Part shown: positions 53,908-62,348 of the stretch, in pieces
How positions within the stretch are numbered: position 1 is the stretch's first letter
How the letters are laid out: every line of letters begins with the position of its first letter
Position numbers and translations under genes: made by a program
Source: Sporolactobacillus pectinivorans
GTDB lineage: Bacteria > Bacillota > Bacilli > Bacillales > Sporolactobacillaceae
Direction: 5' to 3'
Assembly: GCF_002802965.1 (NCBI RefSeq)
Contig: NZ_NXGA01000001.1
Coordinates: 2,668,521-2,732,520, forward strand
Length of the DNA stretch: 64,000 nt
Notes under the pieces: generated by a model
What the model saw: the letters and a program-made list of their open reading frames with translations, nothing else
The model's database searches: none
What the model was told of the DNA's origin: nothing

Positions 53908-54453
53908 ACCTGAAGCTCTTGCTAACTCGCCAAGAAGTATGATCGTGGCACTGGCCATTGTTGTCCATGCACCTTTGGTTTCAAGCGGATCGATGTAAGA
54001 TAAAGGTGCCGGACTTCTCATTCTGCTGGTTGTGCCCAAAGCCAGCAGAAAGTTTCCGATCACTGCAGCAACATTCCCAACAACAAGATAATTTTCTTTC
54101 CATGCATTTTTATCAGTGAGGATAACGGTACCTCCTAATACTTGATCCAGATTATTGAATTTCAAAAATTTTAACCTTACAAATGGATCCGGAAATACGA
54201 TGAAAGCAAAAGTGCCTATAACATATCCAAGAGCTTCCAGTTGGGTCCCAAATCTATACGGGCTGCCCTTTGGGTGAAATTCCGCAACTATTGAATCTCC
54301 ATTGATTTGGAGGAGACTGCCATAGAAAATAAGAGATTCCTGAGTCTTTCGCGACTTTCTTATTGATGGTGTAAGCCCTAGGGCAACCAGGATTTTTCCA
54401 AGAACGACAGAGGATAATGCACTAATTCTTAATAATTCACTCTTCAATTGCAA
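53887..54453 (-). CDS. Membrane protein of unknown function with internal repeats
   Basis: A 188-residue protein with about four hydrophobic segments. Three similar pieces can be aligned: SSVVLGKILVALGLTPS, LGYVIGTFAFIVFPD and NVAAVIGNFLLALGTTS, suggesting internal duplication of a small hydrophobic unit. Family not recognised with confidence. It lies 79 bp downstream of the S66 peptidase gene on the same strand and could be in its operon. Its end overlaps the regulator gene convergently. Confidence 0.65.
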   Translation of the reverse strand: MQLKSELLRISALSSVVLGKILVALGLTPSIRKSRKTQESLIFYGSLLQINGDSIVAEFHPKGSPYRFGTQLEALGYVIGTFAFIVFPDPFVRLKFLKFNNLDQVLGGTVILTDKNAWKENYLVVGNVAAVIGNFLLALGTTSRMRSPAPLSYIDPLETKGAWTTMASATIILLGELARASGLTFQSD

Positions 54454-54532
54454 CCTCCCCTATCTCAATGGGAATGTGTCAGGAAAAAATACACTTCTAA
54501 CAGAATCACTTCTTTGCCAGGCATTATCAGCA

Positions 54533-55459
54533 CTAAGAAGCACTTACGGTAGGCTCCAGTAGAGTCAGTATATTGTCCGTTGTATCCAGATTAACGGTTG
54601 CACCAATAGGCATAGCAGCTTTATAGCGTCCGTGTGCTGAGGTGATATGCGTCATCAGCGGTTTCCCAAGTGGAACGATGAAGCTTGTGATCAGATCTTC
54701 GTAGGACGTCTGATATTCTGTGGGACATCGGGTACATTCCCCCAGAAGTATTCCAGAGCAGTCATCAAATTTTCCTGCCATTTTCAACTGATTAAAATAG
54801 CGGTACACCGTATTGATCGGCGCGTGGGTTTCTTCAAGGAACAAAATAGTATTGGTTGTGTCAATTTCAAACTGTGTCCCAAGCGTTCCAATAAAAGATG
54901 TCAGATTTCCTCCCACAAGAGGTCCCGTAACATTGCCTGGAACCCTGCTCACAAGCGGGATACCCGGTGGATTTTCGATCAGTCGCGGAGCTGCAGTTGT
55001 AGATGTCGCTGTAAAAAACTGATCGAAATTATAGCTGGGCGTATTGGATGAAAAATCGAAAAGCAATAAACTATTGAAGGCAATCAGATCCGCAAATTGA
55101 TAGAGGCAATTAAGTAAAATAGTAATATCGCTATATCCGCTGACAATTTTTGGATGGCTGCGGATAAAATCAAAATCCAAATACGGAAGAATTCCGGCGA
55201 CACCAACACCGCCTCTGGAAGAAACAATCATTTTGATACTATCGTTGTAAAACATCGCCATGAGATCTGATGCACGCTGTTGATCCGTTCCCGCTAAAAA
55301 CCCGGTTTGAGCATAAACGTGTTGTCCGACAACAACCTGAAAACCCATATTTTGAAGGCCTTGAATCCCCCGATTGATGATTTCCGGATATAATGGACTC
55401 CCCAGCGTTACAATACCGACCGAATCTCCAGGTCGAAGCATGGGTGGTTTAGTCACCAA
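54533..55459 (-). CDS. S66 family LD-carboxypeptidase (LdcA/MccF-like)
   Basis: A 308-residue peptidase of the LdcA/MccF group. The N-terminus LRPGDSVGIVTLGSP, the loop SSRGGVGVAGILPYLDF, the nucleophile in VSGYSDITILLNCLY, the glutamate in LFLEETHAPINTVYRYFNQL and the histidine in SAHGRYKAAMPIG form the expected Ser-Glu-His set. The usual GGYG is GGVG here. LdcA trims the terminal D-Ala from murein tetrapeptides, while MccF cleaves microcin C-like compounds; sequence alone does not settle which. No signal peptide. Confidence 0.9.
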   Translation of the reverse strand: MVTKPPMLRPGDSVGIVTLGSPLYPEIINRGIQGLQNMGFQVVVGQHVYAQTGFLAGTDQQRASDLMAMFYNDSIKMIVSSRGGVGVAGILPYLDFDFIRSHPKIVSGYSDITILLNCLYQFADLIAFNSLLLFDFSSNTPSYNFDQFFTATSTTAAPRLIENPPGIPLVSRVPGNVTGPLVGGNLTSFIGTLGTQFEIDTTNTILFLEETHAPINTVYRYFNQLKMAGKFDDCSGILLGECTRCPTEYQTSYEDLITSFIVPLGKPLMTHITSAHGRYKAAMPIGATVNLDTTDNILTLLEPTVSAS

Positions 55460-55547
55460 AGGAACTCCCTCCCTTAGACATATTAGTCATCATACTGTAT
55501 TCAGCGAAGAGCCTATGGGTGTATACGATCCGGACTCTTGTCAAATC

Positions 55548-55588
55548 AAAAAGAGCAGCGAATCACTTTTGATTCGCTGCTCTTTTTG
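55548..55588. terminator. Bidirectional terminator
   Basis: AAAAAGAGCAGCGAATCA, four-base loop, TGATTCGCTGCTCTTTTT: a 17-18 bp perfect stem just after the 3D-domain gene (leftward). Confidence 0.88.
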
Positions 55589-55598
55589 AATAAAGTTC

Positions 55599-56582
55599 TT
55601 AGTAATGAACAATAACCTGCATCGATCGTTTGCCAAAATTCAATGCCGCCTGTTCTGTAGACATATGAATATCAATCCGGTTTCCCTGAATTGCGCTTCC
55701 GGTGTCAGCCGCAGTATACGTTCCGAGTCCCGGGATGGTAACCGTCGAACCAAGCGGAATCACACTCGGATCAACCGCAATGACCCGTGCATTCGGATTT
55801 GTCGTTAAATTAACACCTGTAGCTGTTGTTCCTTTAAGGGAATAAGCAGTCAATGTAAACATTGCAGATGATTCGCCCGTTTCCTGTTTTGCCTGATTGG
55901 CTAGCTGGACTGACGGATGGTTAGATACGGGAGCGGCCGCCTGGATTTGCTTTTCCGTTGTTGATGGATTATCCCTAGCCGTCACCGGCTGACTGGCCGC
56001 TGCGTTCTTCCCAGCTGAAACAGTCTGAGGTTTCACATCAAGTTCTATCGATTTTGGCTGAACCGTATTGTTCGTTTTGACGGACGCTTCTGTCAAATGA
56101 TTACGAGTTGCCTCGACCGGTATCGTCTGTTTTACCGAGACAGATTTCCGGGGCGGCTGTTCCTCCGCCTCAGAAACTTTAACCGGCTTAACAGCTACAG
56201 GCTTAGACTTTTGAAGTTCAGGTGTTACAACTTTCAATGGTTTTCTCATTGTGGAATCATGAACAGACGAACCCTGACCATCTGCTTCTTTTACCGTTGT
56301 TGCTGTGATTAAATGATCCGCTGGTTGAACATTCCGAACTGGCTCTTGTTTCTGATGCTGTACTTCCGCTTCAATAAACACATGATATTTATTCACTTTT
56401 TCATTTTCGATTTCATTCACTAAATCATCAGCACTTTTCACGGTCATCCGATATGTATGCTGACTTTCCCTGTTTGCTGCCGTCGAAGTGCTATCCGCGT
56501 TAGCAAATCCGGCTGCCATCGGTATCACCATTCCGACTGCTGCCAGCGTTGTTGCAGCCGCACCGATTTTTTTCAATAACAT
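55599..56582 (-). CDS. Secreted 3D-domain (YocH/YabE-type) wall-associated protein
   Basis: A 327-residue secreted protein. A Sec signal peptide (MLLKKIGAAATTLAAVGMV..FANA) is followed by a long low-complexity linker rich in Lys, Pro, Val and Thr (about residues 45-240). The C-terminal 3D domain is LTAYSLKGTTATGV..ARVIAVDPSVIPLGSTVTIPGLGTYTAADTGSAIQGNRIDIHM, with the three conserved Asp in DPSVIP, ADTGSAI and DIHM. Related domains cleave or remodel peptidoglycan during growth and resuscitation. The linker replaces the LysM domains of YocH. The start follows GAAGGGGG. Upstream, 56583-56850 has only A/T-rich promoter sequence. Confidence 0.9.
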   Translation of the reverse strand: MLLKKIGAAATTLAAVGMVIPMAAGFANADSTSTAANRESQHTYRMTVKSADDLVNEIENEKVNKYHVFIEAEVQHQKQEPVRNVQPADHLITATTVKEADGQGSSVHDSTMRKPLKVVTPELQKSKPVAVKPVKVSEAEEQPPRKSVSVKQTIPVEATRNHLTEASVKTNNTVQPKSIELDVKPQTVSAGKNAAASQPVTARDNPSTTEKQIQAAAPVSNHPSVQLANQAKQETGESSAMFTLTAYSLKGTTATGVNLTTNPNARVIAVDPSVIPLGSTVTIPGLGTYTAADTGSAIQGNRIDIHMSTEQAALNFGKRSMQVIVHY

Positions 56583-56850
56583 AAAGTAAAAACCCCCTTC
56601 ATTCGATGAAGAACGATACGTGTCTCTCTGTCCTTCACCTCAATTTGAATTATAGAGGGTGAATGTCTCAAACCGATGTAAACGATTTTACATTACCTTA
56701 ACGATCCTTCACCGAATATTACATTTGTTAAAAGAATAAATACAACCACTTTTAACAATTTGAATCATCTTTAACTTATTTTTACAAAACAGTTAGCCAG
56801 CCCGCTCTTTGACTGTGAATGACTTTGCGAAAAAAGCAGATCACTTTTAG

Positions 56851-57318
56851 TCATTCTTTTTTAGAATTGTGTTGCTCATCGGTTTCACAGTAATAATTAG
56901 ACCCTATCTTTTCCTGCACTCTCGAAAAAAGAAGGGGCTGAATGGCTGGATAGGTTAAGCACTCAGGCAAACAATCAAACAATTTAACCTCCCCAATTTC
57001 TGAAGCAGGTAAATCTCCCAAGACAAAAATATGTGAAAGAAAGAGTTGACCAAAGGATTCATCATTTTCCTTTAGCACAGAATAAATACACACAGGCATT
57101 AATGTAAATTGTTGAGCACCTGTTTCTTCCCACAGTTCTCTGCGCGCAGCAGCATCTGTTGATTCCCCCTTTTCAATTTTCCCTCCGGGGATTTCCCAAG
57201 TCTTCCTTTCACGGTGCTTCACAAACACCCATTTTTCCTTCATTTTTGACGCGATAACCACATACTTCAATCTTTGGTTTTCAATAGTCTCTAAATCATA
57301 GAAATGAATCATACTCAA
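56851..57318 (-). CDS. Nudix hydrolase, MutT/YtkD-like
   Basis: A 155-residue Nudix protein. The Nudix box is GGKIEKGESTDAAARRELWEETG (residues about 46-68), complete with REXXEE. The N-terminal YVVIASKMKEKWVFVKHRERKTWEIPGG is like YtkD/MutT enzymes that hydrolyse oxidised nucleoside triphosphates. The start is TTG 57318 after GGGAGGAAC; an ATG two codons on is possible. It is monogenic. Confidence 0.87.
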   Translation of the reverse strand: MSMIHFYDLETIENQRLKYVVIASKMKEKWVFVKHRERKTWEIPGGKIEKGESTDAAARRELWEETGAQQFTLMPVCIYSVLKENDESFGQLFLSHIFVLGDLPASEIGEVKLFDCLPECLTYPAIQPLLFSRVQEKIGSNYYCETDEQHNSKKE

Positions 57319-57508
57319 TGTCAGGTTCCTCCCGAGGTCGTGAATCTTTATTTTGCAGAGAACGGCATATATTCACCTGTTTATCTAATGATAATGACCG
57401 TTAATTTTCAAATTTCGGTACTCCGGATCAAAAGCCATTTTCGAACACGCCCTTTTTTAGGATAGTATCATCATATGGGATCCCATTCTGGTGTGTCCAC
57501 TTAAAAGA

Positions 57509-57955
57509 CTAACTCAAAAATATTTCATTAAACAGGGGACTACACTGAAAATCATCTAACATACCTTCTGCCATCTCTTCAGCCTGCTCTTCTGAAAGGT
57601 CCAAGTCATCGAACCATTGAAAATAGTGGGATAGCTCATGAGCAATGCTTTCGAGTACAGGGTAAAGAGCATTTAACTTTCCTTCTTCCGTTATTAAATC
57701 TAGATAATATCCTGTAGCAACTCTAATATACGGTTCCACATTTTTATCAAAAGGATCAAAAAAGGTGGCAGTAACCAGTTCCTTTGTCGTAGAATTTTTT
57801 ATTTTTTCAGCTTTTTTTAAATAGATAACAACCCTGATTGGAAATTCATACTCGAATCTCAACCATTTGCAAAAAATCATTGCGGCGGAACGGACATCAT
57901 CATGGATGCCACTTTCGCACCTTAATCTGAGTCCTCGTCTCACATTCTGGCTCAC
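57509..57955 (-). CDS. Putative HExxH metallopeptidase-like protein
   Basis: A 148-residue protein with the zinc motif SIAHELSHYFQWF (HExxH) near residue 115, followed by an acidic helix DLDLSEEQAEEMAEGML that could supply the third ligand. The first half has strands like FEYEFPIRVVIYLKK. I start it at GTG 57955 behind GAGGGAG. It resembles SprT/peptidase-like domains only in general. It lies next to an RHS fragment and could be a remnant of a polymorphic toxin locus, but that is not shown. Confidence 0.6.
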   Translation of the reverse strand: MSQNVRRGLRLRCESGIHDDVRSAAMIFCKWLRFEYEFPIRVVIYLKKAEKIKNSTTKELVTATFFDPFDKNVEPYIRVATGYYLDLITEEGKLNALYPVLESIAHELSHYFQWFDDLDLSEEQAEEMAEGMLDDFQCSPLFNEIFLS

Positions 57956-58000
57956 TTTAATAAACTCCCTCTTCAGACAGTATACTTTTGTGCTGCTCAA

Positions 58001-58285
58001 TGCAATGCTGTATAATCATCGTTATCCTTTTGATTAATTGAAATTCTATGCCTGAAGAATTGATCTATTTCACCAACCTTTCCTTCTGCAGTAGCATCGA
58101 AAGTAGATTCATATCCCAAGAATCCACCGATTTCCAGTTTTCATCCCTTTGGAAACAGCGATACCCTATTGATTATTTCTTTTCATTTCAATGGAATACA
58201 TCTCGTCAGGTGTTCCATCAATAGTTTTTTAAAATCTTAATAGCTCTTTAATACTTACCTTTATTGCATGACCCATGAATACCCG
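58001..58285 (-). other. Probable gene debris beside the RHS fragment
   Basis: The minus strand at about 58167-58223 reads TIDGTPDEMYSIEMKRNNQ to a stop without a start, and other short open pieces follow. It looks like the end of a lost gene, possibly the RHS toxin tip or an immunity gene. Confidence 0.35.
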
Positions 58286-58610
58286 TTATCTCGTTTCCTC
58301 ATTGTTTTTAATCAAATTATTCCGTCCGGTGACCTGACCGGCATTGTCGTAGGTATTGGTCCAGCCGAGTACACTCTGACCGTTCTGCTGCACGGTCGCT
58401 TGAGTCAGCTGATTGACGGCATCATACGTGTACTGCTCCACGATCCTGGAGTTCTGTATGACCTTGGACAAGTTCCCGTTGTCATCATACGTGTTCATCG
58501 TTTTCATAGTCGTCGTTCCGCTGACCGGAAATTCCGTCGTCAGCAGCTGATCATTGCCATTATACGTGTAGGTCTTGATCTTTCCCTGGGCGTTGGTCAA
58601 CGACGTCCGG
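58286..58610 (-). pseudogene. RHS/YD-repeat protein fragment
   Basis: The frame encodes three YD-type repeats: TSLTNAQGKIKTYTYNGNDQLLT, MNTYDDNGNLSKVIQNSRIVEQYTYDAVNQLTQAT and GWTNTYDNAGQVTGRNNLI, as in WapA/RHS toxins. Both ends are missing: it starts at a junction inside a VOC gene (about 58608) and ends at a stop shortly after the third repeat. It is a fragment of a large surface toxin gene left by recombination. Confidence 0.8.
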
Positions 58611-58961
58611 ATACAGTCTCGGTGCCTGTACAATTTCGGCCTTTATTTTTTTTACCTGTTCATATAGGCCTTTTACCTCATCGCGTGAATTCACATGGAA
58701 CGCCAGGTGATGAAGTGCTCTAGGCTTCCTCCTGCTCACGATTTCATTTTTATATACAGATCGGGGGCTGACAATGCCAAACGAAAAATTTCTGTGATGA
58801 TATTCAACGATTTTATATTCAGAATCCGGAACTGCATCTGTTTCTTTATCATCTAAGTGAAATCCAAATAATGGCATCAACTGATCATAAAATGCTTCTG
58901 CTCTTTCTATATCAGATACAGTAACATGAACATGATCGATAACAGGCTTCACGTCGTCCAC
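58560..58961 (-). pseudogene. VOC (glyoxalase-like) protein, 3' end replaced
   Basis: A glyoxalase/VOC protein that begins normally: VIDHVHVTVSDIERAEAFYDQLMPLFGFHL, then RKPRALHHLAFHVNSRDEVKGLYEQVKKIKAEIVQAPRLYP. At about 58608 the sequence crosses into an RHS gene in a different frame, giving the foreign tail DVVDQRPGKDQDLHV to a stop at 58560. The last strand and metal ligand Glu (usually DPDGIKLEV) are lost, so it is probably inactive. Confidence 0.75.
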
Positions 58962-59080
58962 CTCATTCCTTTTTCTACCAGTTAATTGTTTCGTTTATAC
59001 ACTTTCATATAAATTTCTATTTTTTACAAATAAATACCTCCACGTTTACTGTACTTTTCTGAAAGCAGGGGAATATGCAC

Positions 59081-59120
59081 AAAAAAAAGATAATGCCCGC
59101 GATTAAAGCAGGCATTATCC
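59081..59120 (-). terminator. Terminator of sacB
   Basis: On the minus strand GATAATGCCTGC, short loop, GCGGGCATTATC then eight T. Confidence 0.88.
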
Positions 59121-59192
59121 GGAAATCTTCTCAACGCTTGTTAACTTCAAATCTTTATTCACAGTTTATCAGTCTTTTACTCTATGACAGTG

Positions 59193-60629
59193 TTACTTAC
59201 CGATAGTCAGCTGCCCTTGTGAAAGGATGCTATTCGGTACAATTGATGTTTTCGGTCCCTGAATTTTCAGCAAAAAGCTTGGCGCGAAGGTCGCATGGTG
59301 ATCCGGATAGAGACCTCTGTTAGTCATGTAACTGGTGACGACTGCTTCATCACTATTGGCCTGAGGGATAGCAAAGTGCGAGTATGTCCAAGTGATATCA
59401 TTTGGATCAAGACTCTGGTGCAGCACAATCCCGCTTCCATTTAACGGTTTGTACGGTCCGGTCAGAGAATTGGACCAGAACCCTAACATATAGATGTCAT
59501 TGGCTCCTATCCCGTTAATCGTCATTTTAGCTCCTCTTGAGTCGGTGAACAGGTACCATTTTCCCTTCAATTTAAATACATTGGCGCGTTCAATTTCATC
59601 GGTTACCGTGTTTGATGTAATCAGTGGCGGCAACACTTTTTTAACTGTATAGTCATTGTTCAATTCAATGATGCCTAACGCACCGTTAGCTAAAGAAGCA
59701 AGCTGTTCCTTTGGGCTTTGCAGCAGATTATTTTTTTCTGTCTGGAAAAATGCCTCACTGCCGCCATAATAAGCTTTATTATATAAAGAATCAACGCCTT
59801 GATAGCCGTCGGAAGTTCCAGTGTTGCTTTCAAAAACAATGTATTTGTGACCATTGTCTTCGATGAAGTGAGGATCTCTCAGTGTGTGATTATCGCCTGA
59901 ACTGAACATGCCTTCATCATGGAACTGCTGCATGCTCTGATAAAGAGATCCGTCGCCGTCGAAGATCGACTTGTGATCCGATACACCATCAACTTTAAGT
60001 GTATTCCCATCAGGCTGGGACAAATTAACCTGGGATGTTGTCAAAACCTGGTTACTGTCACCCGTTCCTCCATCCTGCGGGGCTCCGGAGAAATCCGTGT
60101 AAAACAAACGAACTTGCCCGTCGTCTGTTAAAGTAGCGGAACCCGACCATTCCTGCGTCTGATACTGCAGATATGGATCACCGGGTACCAACTTGTCACT
60201 ATCCGTAAACACCCTCCCGGCATTTTTCCAACTATCGAGCGACGTATCGCCGGCTTTCTGATAGAACAGATAAATATGCGTATCATTACCGTTGCTCGGA
60301 TCTCCCGCCAGAGCAAAGACAATATGGTAACCGTGATAATTGGCTACAGTGCCATCCGCATTTTGTAGCGGCCAGCTGTCCCACACATCCAGCCCCCCCG
60401 CTGCCGGGATGTTTTGGATAGATGACGAATCGAAAGTCGGGATGCTGAACTGAGAACTGTTTTCCTGTGCGGGGATTTTCGACATATCATAACGAGTGAG
60501 ATGAGAAATACCGTAATTATTGTAGTAATCCGTGCTGTCTTTGGCAAATGTCTGCGTGGCACCACCCAGCAACAAGGCTGTTGTAAGAGATGCTGCTAAC
60601 GTAAACTTAACTTTCTTCCTGATGTTCAA
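59193..60629 (-). CDS. sacB: Levansucrase
   Basis: A secreted GH68 fructosyltransferase that builds levan from sucrose. The 478-residue precursor starts at TTG 60629 behind GAAGAAGGGG; the longer open frame is not used. A signal peptide (KVKFTLAASLTTALLLGGATQTFA) precedes the mature enzyme. The nucleophile Asp is at about residue 84 in LDVWDSWPLQ, the stabilising Asp in LRDPHF, and the acid/base Glu in TDEIERANVF; WSGSATL is also present. It is monogenic with its own terminator. I see no SacY-type antiterminator hairpin upstream. Confidence 0.96.
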   Translation of the reverse strand: MNIRKKVKFTLAASLTTALLLGGATQTFAKDSTDYYNNYGISHLTRYDMSKIPAQENSSQFSIPTFDSSSIQNIPAAGGLDVWDSWPLQNADGTVANYHGYHIVFALAGDPSNGNDTHIYLFYQKAGDTSLDSWKNAGRVFTDSDKLVPGDPYLQYQTQEWSGSATLTDDGQVRLFYTDFSGAPQDGGTGDSNQVLTTSQVNLSQPDGNTLKVDGVSDHKSIFDGDGSLYQSMQQFHDEGMFSSGDNHTLRDPHFIEDNGHKYIVFESNTGTSDGYQGVDSLYNKAYYGGSEAFFQTEKNNLLQSPKEQLASLANGALGIIELNNDYTVKKVLPPLITSNTVTDEIERANVFKLKGKWYLFTDSRGAKMTINGIGANDIYMLGFWSNSLTGPYKPLNGSGIVLHQSLDPNDITWTYSHFAIPQANSDEAVVTSYMTNRGLYPDHHATFAPSFLLKIQGPKTSIVPNSILSQGQLTIGK

Positions 60630-61095
60630 TCTTTTCCCCTTCTTCCTGCTCAATATCTGTAAAAATAGGCGGAGTGAAATAAAATTATAAAGTGCACAGG
60701 TTTTAATCATCTATCACATCGATGACAAATAAAAAATATCAAGAACCAAGCCTTATATCTTTCACTTCCTCTCGCCTACCACGTAAGTTAGGCTAACATA
60801 ATTCGACATATATTGAGTAAGATGTATAATATATTCACGTAAATAGGTAGATGATCACACGATTCTATCATTGGGCAGACAATCTTCCAAAGGACCCATG
60901 AAATACACCCTAGAAAGGTGCGTCCATCGTACGAAAAGTACATGATCTGCTAAAGAGCAAACAACTTTAAAAAGCCGATTCCTGTACGTTAAGGGATCGA
61001 TTTTTTATGTTTGCAACGCACGATTTGTTTGCTTGTAACCCGTGCGATATAATTCAATCATGTAAAGACAATTGAAAGTGACAAGGGGGATTTCT
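60630..61095. other. Intergenic region between sacB and a small gene
   Basis: Divergent promoters must lie here. A GTTAGGCTAAC palindrome (60787-60797) upstream of sacB could be an operator. At 60972-61006, CGATTCC/GGGATCG with T-run is a weak plus-strand hairpin before the small gene. No further gene is supported. Confidence 0.4.
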
Positions 61096-61329
61096 ATGAA
61101 TCCGGGGCAAGAAAAATTTTTTAATTTCATCATGGAACGTATCCAGGACGGCAAACAAGATGAAACAAAAGCATTGCTCAATGAAAGTTTTAGCAAGCAA
61201 GCGGACGGAACCTTCAATGCGGAGTACCTCACCAGCTTTGCGACTCGAATGATCGCATTGCTGAAACCCGCATACGTTGATGAAGTGAAAACCATTATGA
61301 GCCAGTTCGGTCCGGGCTTCACAAAATAA
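61096..61329 (+). CDS. Conserved small protein of unknown function
   Basis: A 77-residue cytosolic, helical protein starting MNPGQEKFFNFIMERIQDGK behind ACAAGGGGG at ATG 61096. It contains the helical pieces DETKALLNESFSKQADGTFN and FATRMIALLKPAYVDEVKTIM. The look is that of a small housekeeping protein found in bacilli, but I cannot name the family. A strong terminator follows, so it is a single-gene unit. Confidence 0.75.
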   Translation: MNPGQEKFFNFIMERIQDGKQDETKALLNESFSKQADGTFNAEYLTSFATRMIALLKPAYVDEVKTIMSQFGPGFTK

Positions 61330-61356
61330 AAATCTTCTGTTCAGGCTATTGGATGT

Positions 61357-61392
61357 AAAAAGGACACGGCGATCGATACCGTGTCCTTTTTA
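61357..61392 (+). terminator. Terminator of the small gene
   Basis: AAAAAGGACACGG, eight-base loop, CCGTGTCCTTTTT. Confidence 0.88.
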
Positions 61393-61610
61393 CATGCAGA
61401 GATTTTGAACCAGGGGAAAGCTGTCGCTAAGAGCAGTTCATCTGACTGATTATAACTCGTAAACTTAGCAATAAGGGTGTGCCAAGTTCAAAATTATCTT
61501 CTCTATTCTTACAGAGGAGAAGCAGCTGTCCAGATTTATTTAATCTTGGTCCATCTGACAGCCATCATATATTTATGTAGATCAGTGACTTTAGCTGTGC
61601 TTATCTTTTT

Positions 61611-62348
61611 TCATGCGAAGATAAACCTGCTCCAAACTTCTTTCTTTGCCTCATTTTCAAATTTATCAGCCAGAGAAGACAACTCACTGTCAAAATATTT
61701 CTTTTCTAATGCTTTCTTTATGATGTAATCTGCTATTTGAGGGTTCTTTGACAGAAATGGTCCGTGCATATAAGTCCCAATCAAGTTTTTGTATAATAGC
61801 CCTTCTTTTTTTTCGGCTCTATTATTTCCAAATCCCTTTATTACTTTTCCGAGCACCGGATAATTATGAAAAGTTTCGCCGGAATGATTTTCAAACCCTA
61901 CAATTTCACCAAATTTTCCTGACTCTTCCAGTATGTTCCCAATCATACGTTTTTTTCGGTCTGGATTAGCTATCGTATATAAATCCAAAATATCCAAACC
62001 TTCCAGTTTATTTCCATCAGGATCCTGATAATATTTCCCTAAAAACTGATACCCGCCACAAATCGTTAAACACGGTGTCCCCTTTTCAATTATTTCTTTA
62101 AAATTATCCTTAATCATTTTTAACTGAAATGTGCATAAACTTTGTTCTCTATCTGACCCACCGCCTAAAAATACCATATCTGCATCATTCAGATCAACGT
62201 CATCTGTTTTAGTTATTTCATTAACTTTGACAATCTCCAGATCGATATTTCTCCACTCACAGCGCTTTTTTAAGACCATTACATTGCCATTGTCACCATA
62301 TAAATTCAATTTATCTTCAAATAAATGATAGAGCTTTAACGTCTTCAT
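61611..62348 (-). CDS. gatD: Lipid II isoglutaminyl synthase, glutaminase subunit
   Basis: GatD supplies ammonia to MurT for amidating the alpha-carboxyl of D-Glu in lipid II. The 245-residue class I glutamine amidotransferase of the CobB/CobQ type has the nucleophile Cys in CLTICGGYQFLGKYY and the His in GTYMHGPFLSKNP. FLGGGSDREQ near residue 60 is typical of GatD. It overlaps the end of murT by 4 bp (ATGA), so translation is coupled. Confidence 0.95.
   Translation of the reverse strand: MKTLKLYHLFEDKLNLYGDNGNVMVLKKRCEWRNIDLEIVKVNEITKTDDVDLNDADMVFLGGGSDREQSLCTFQLKMIKDNFKEIIEKGTPCLTICGGYQFLGKYYQDPDGNKLEGLDILDLYTIANPDRKKRMIGNILEESGKFGEIVGFENHSGETFHNYPVLGKVIKGFGNNRAEKKEGLLYKNLIGTYMHGPFLSKNPQIADYIIKKALEKKYFDSELSSLADKFENEAKKEVWSRFIFA

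Noticed and set aside
56583..56850. WalR site upstream of the 3D-domain gene
   Set aside because: TGTAAA and TTACAT occur, but as an inverted rather than direct repeat, and no correctly spaced TGTWAH pair is found.
60630..60860. SacY/SacT antiterminator element upstream of sacB
   Set aside because: No RAT-like sequence overlapping a terminator is visible in the leader.
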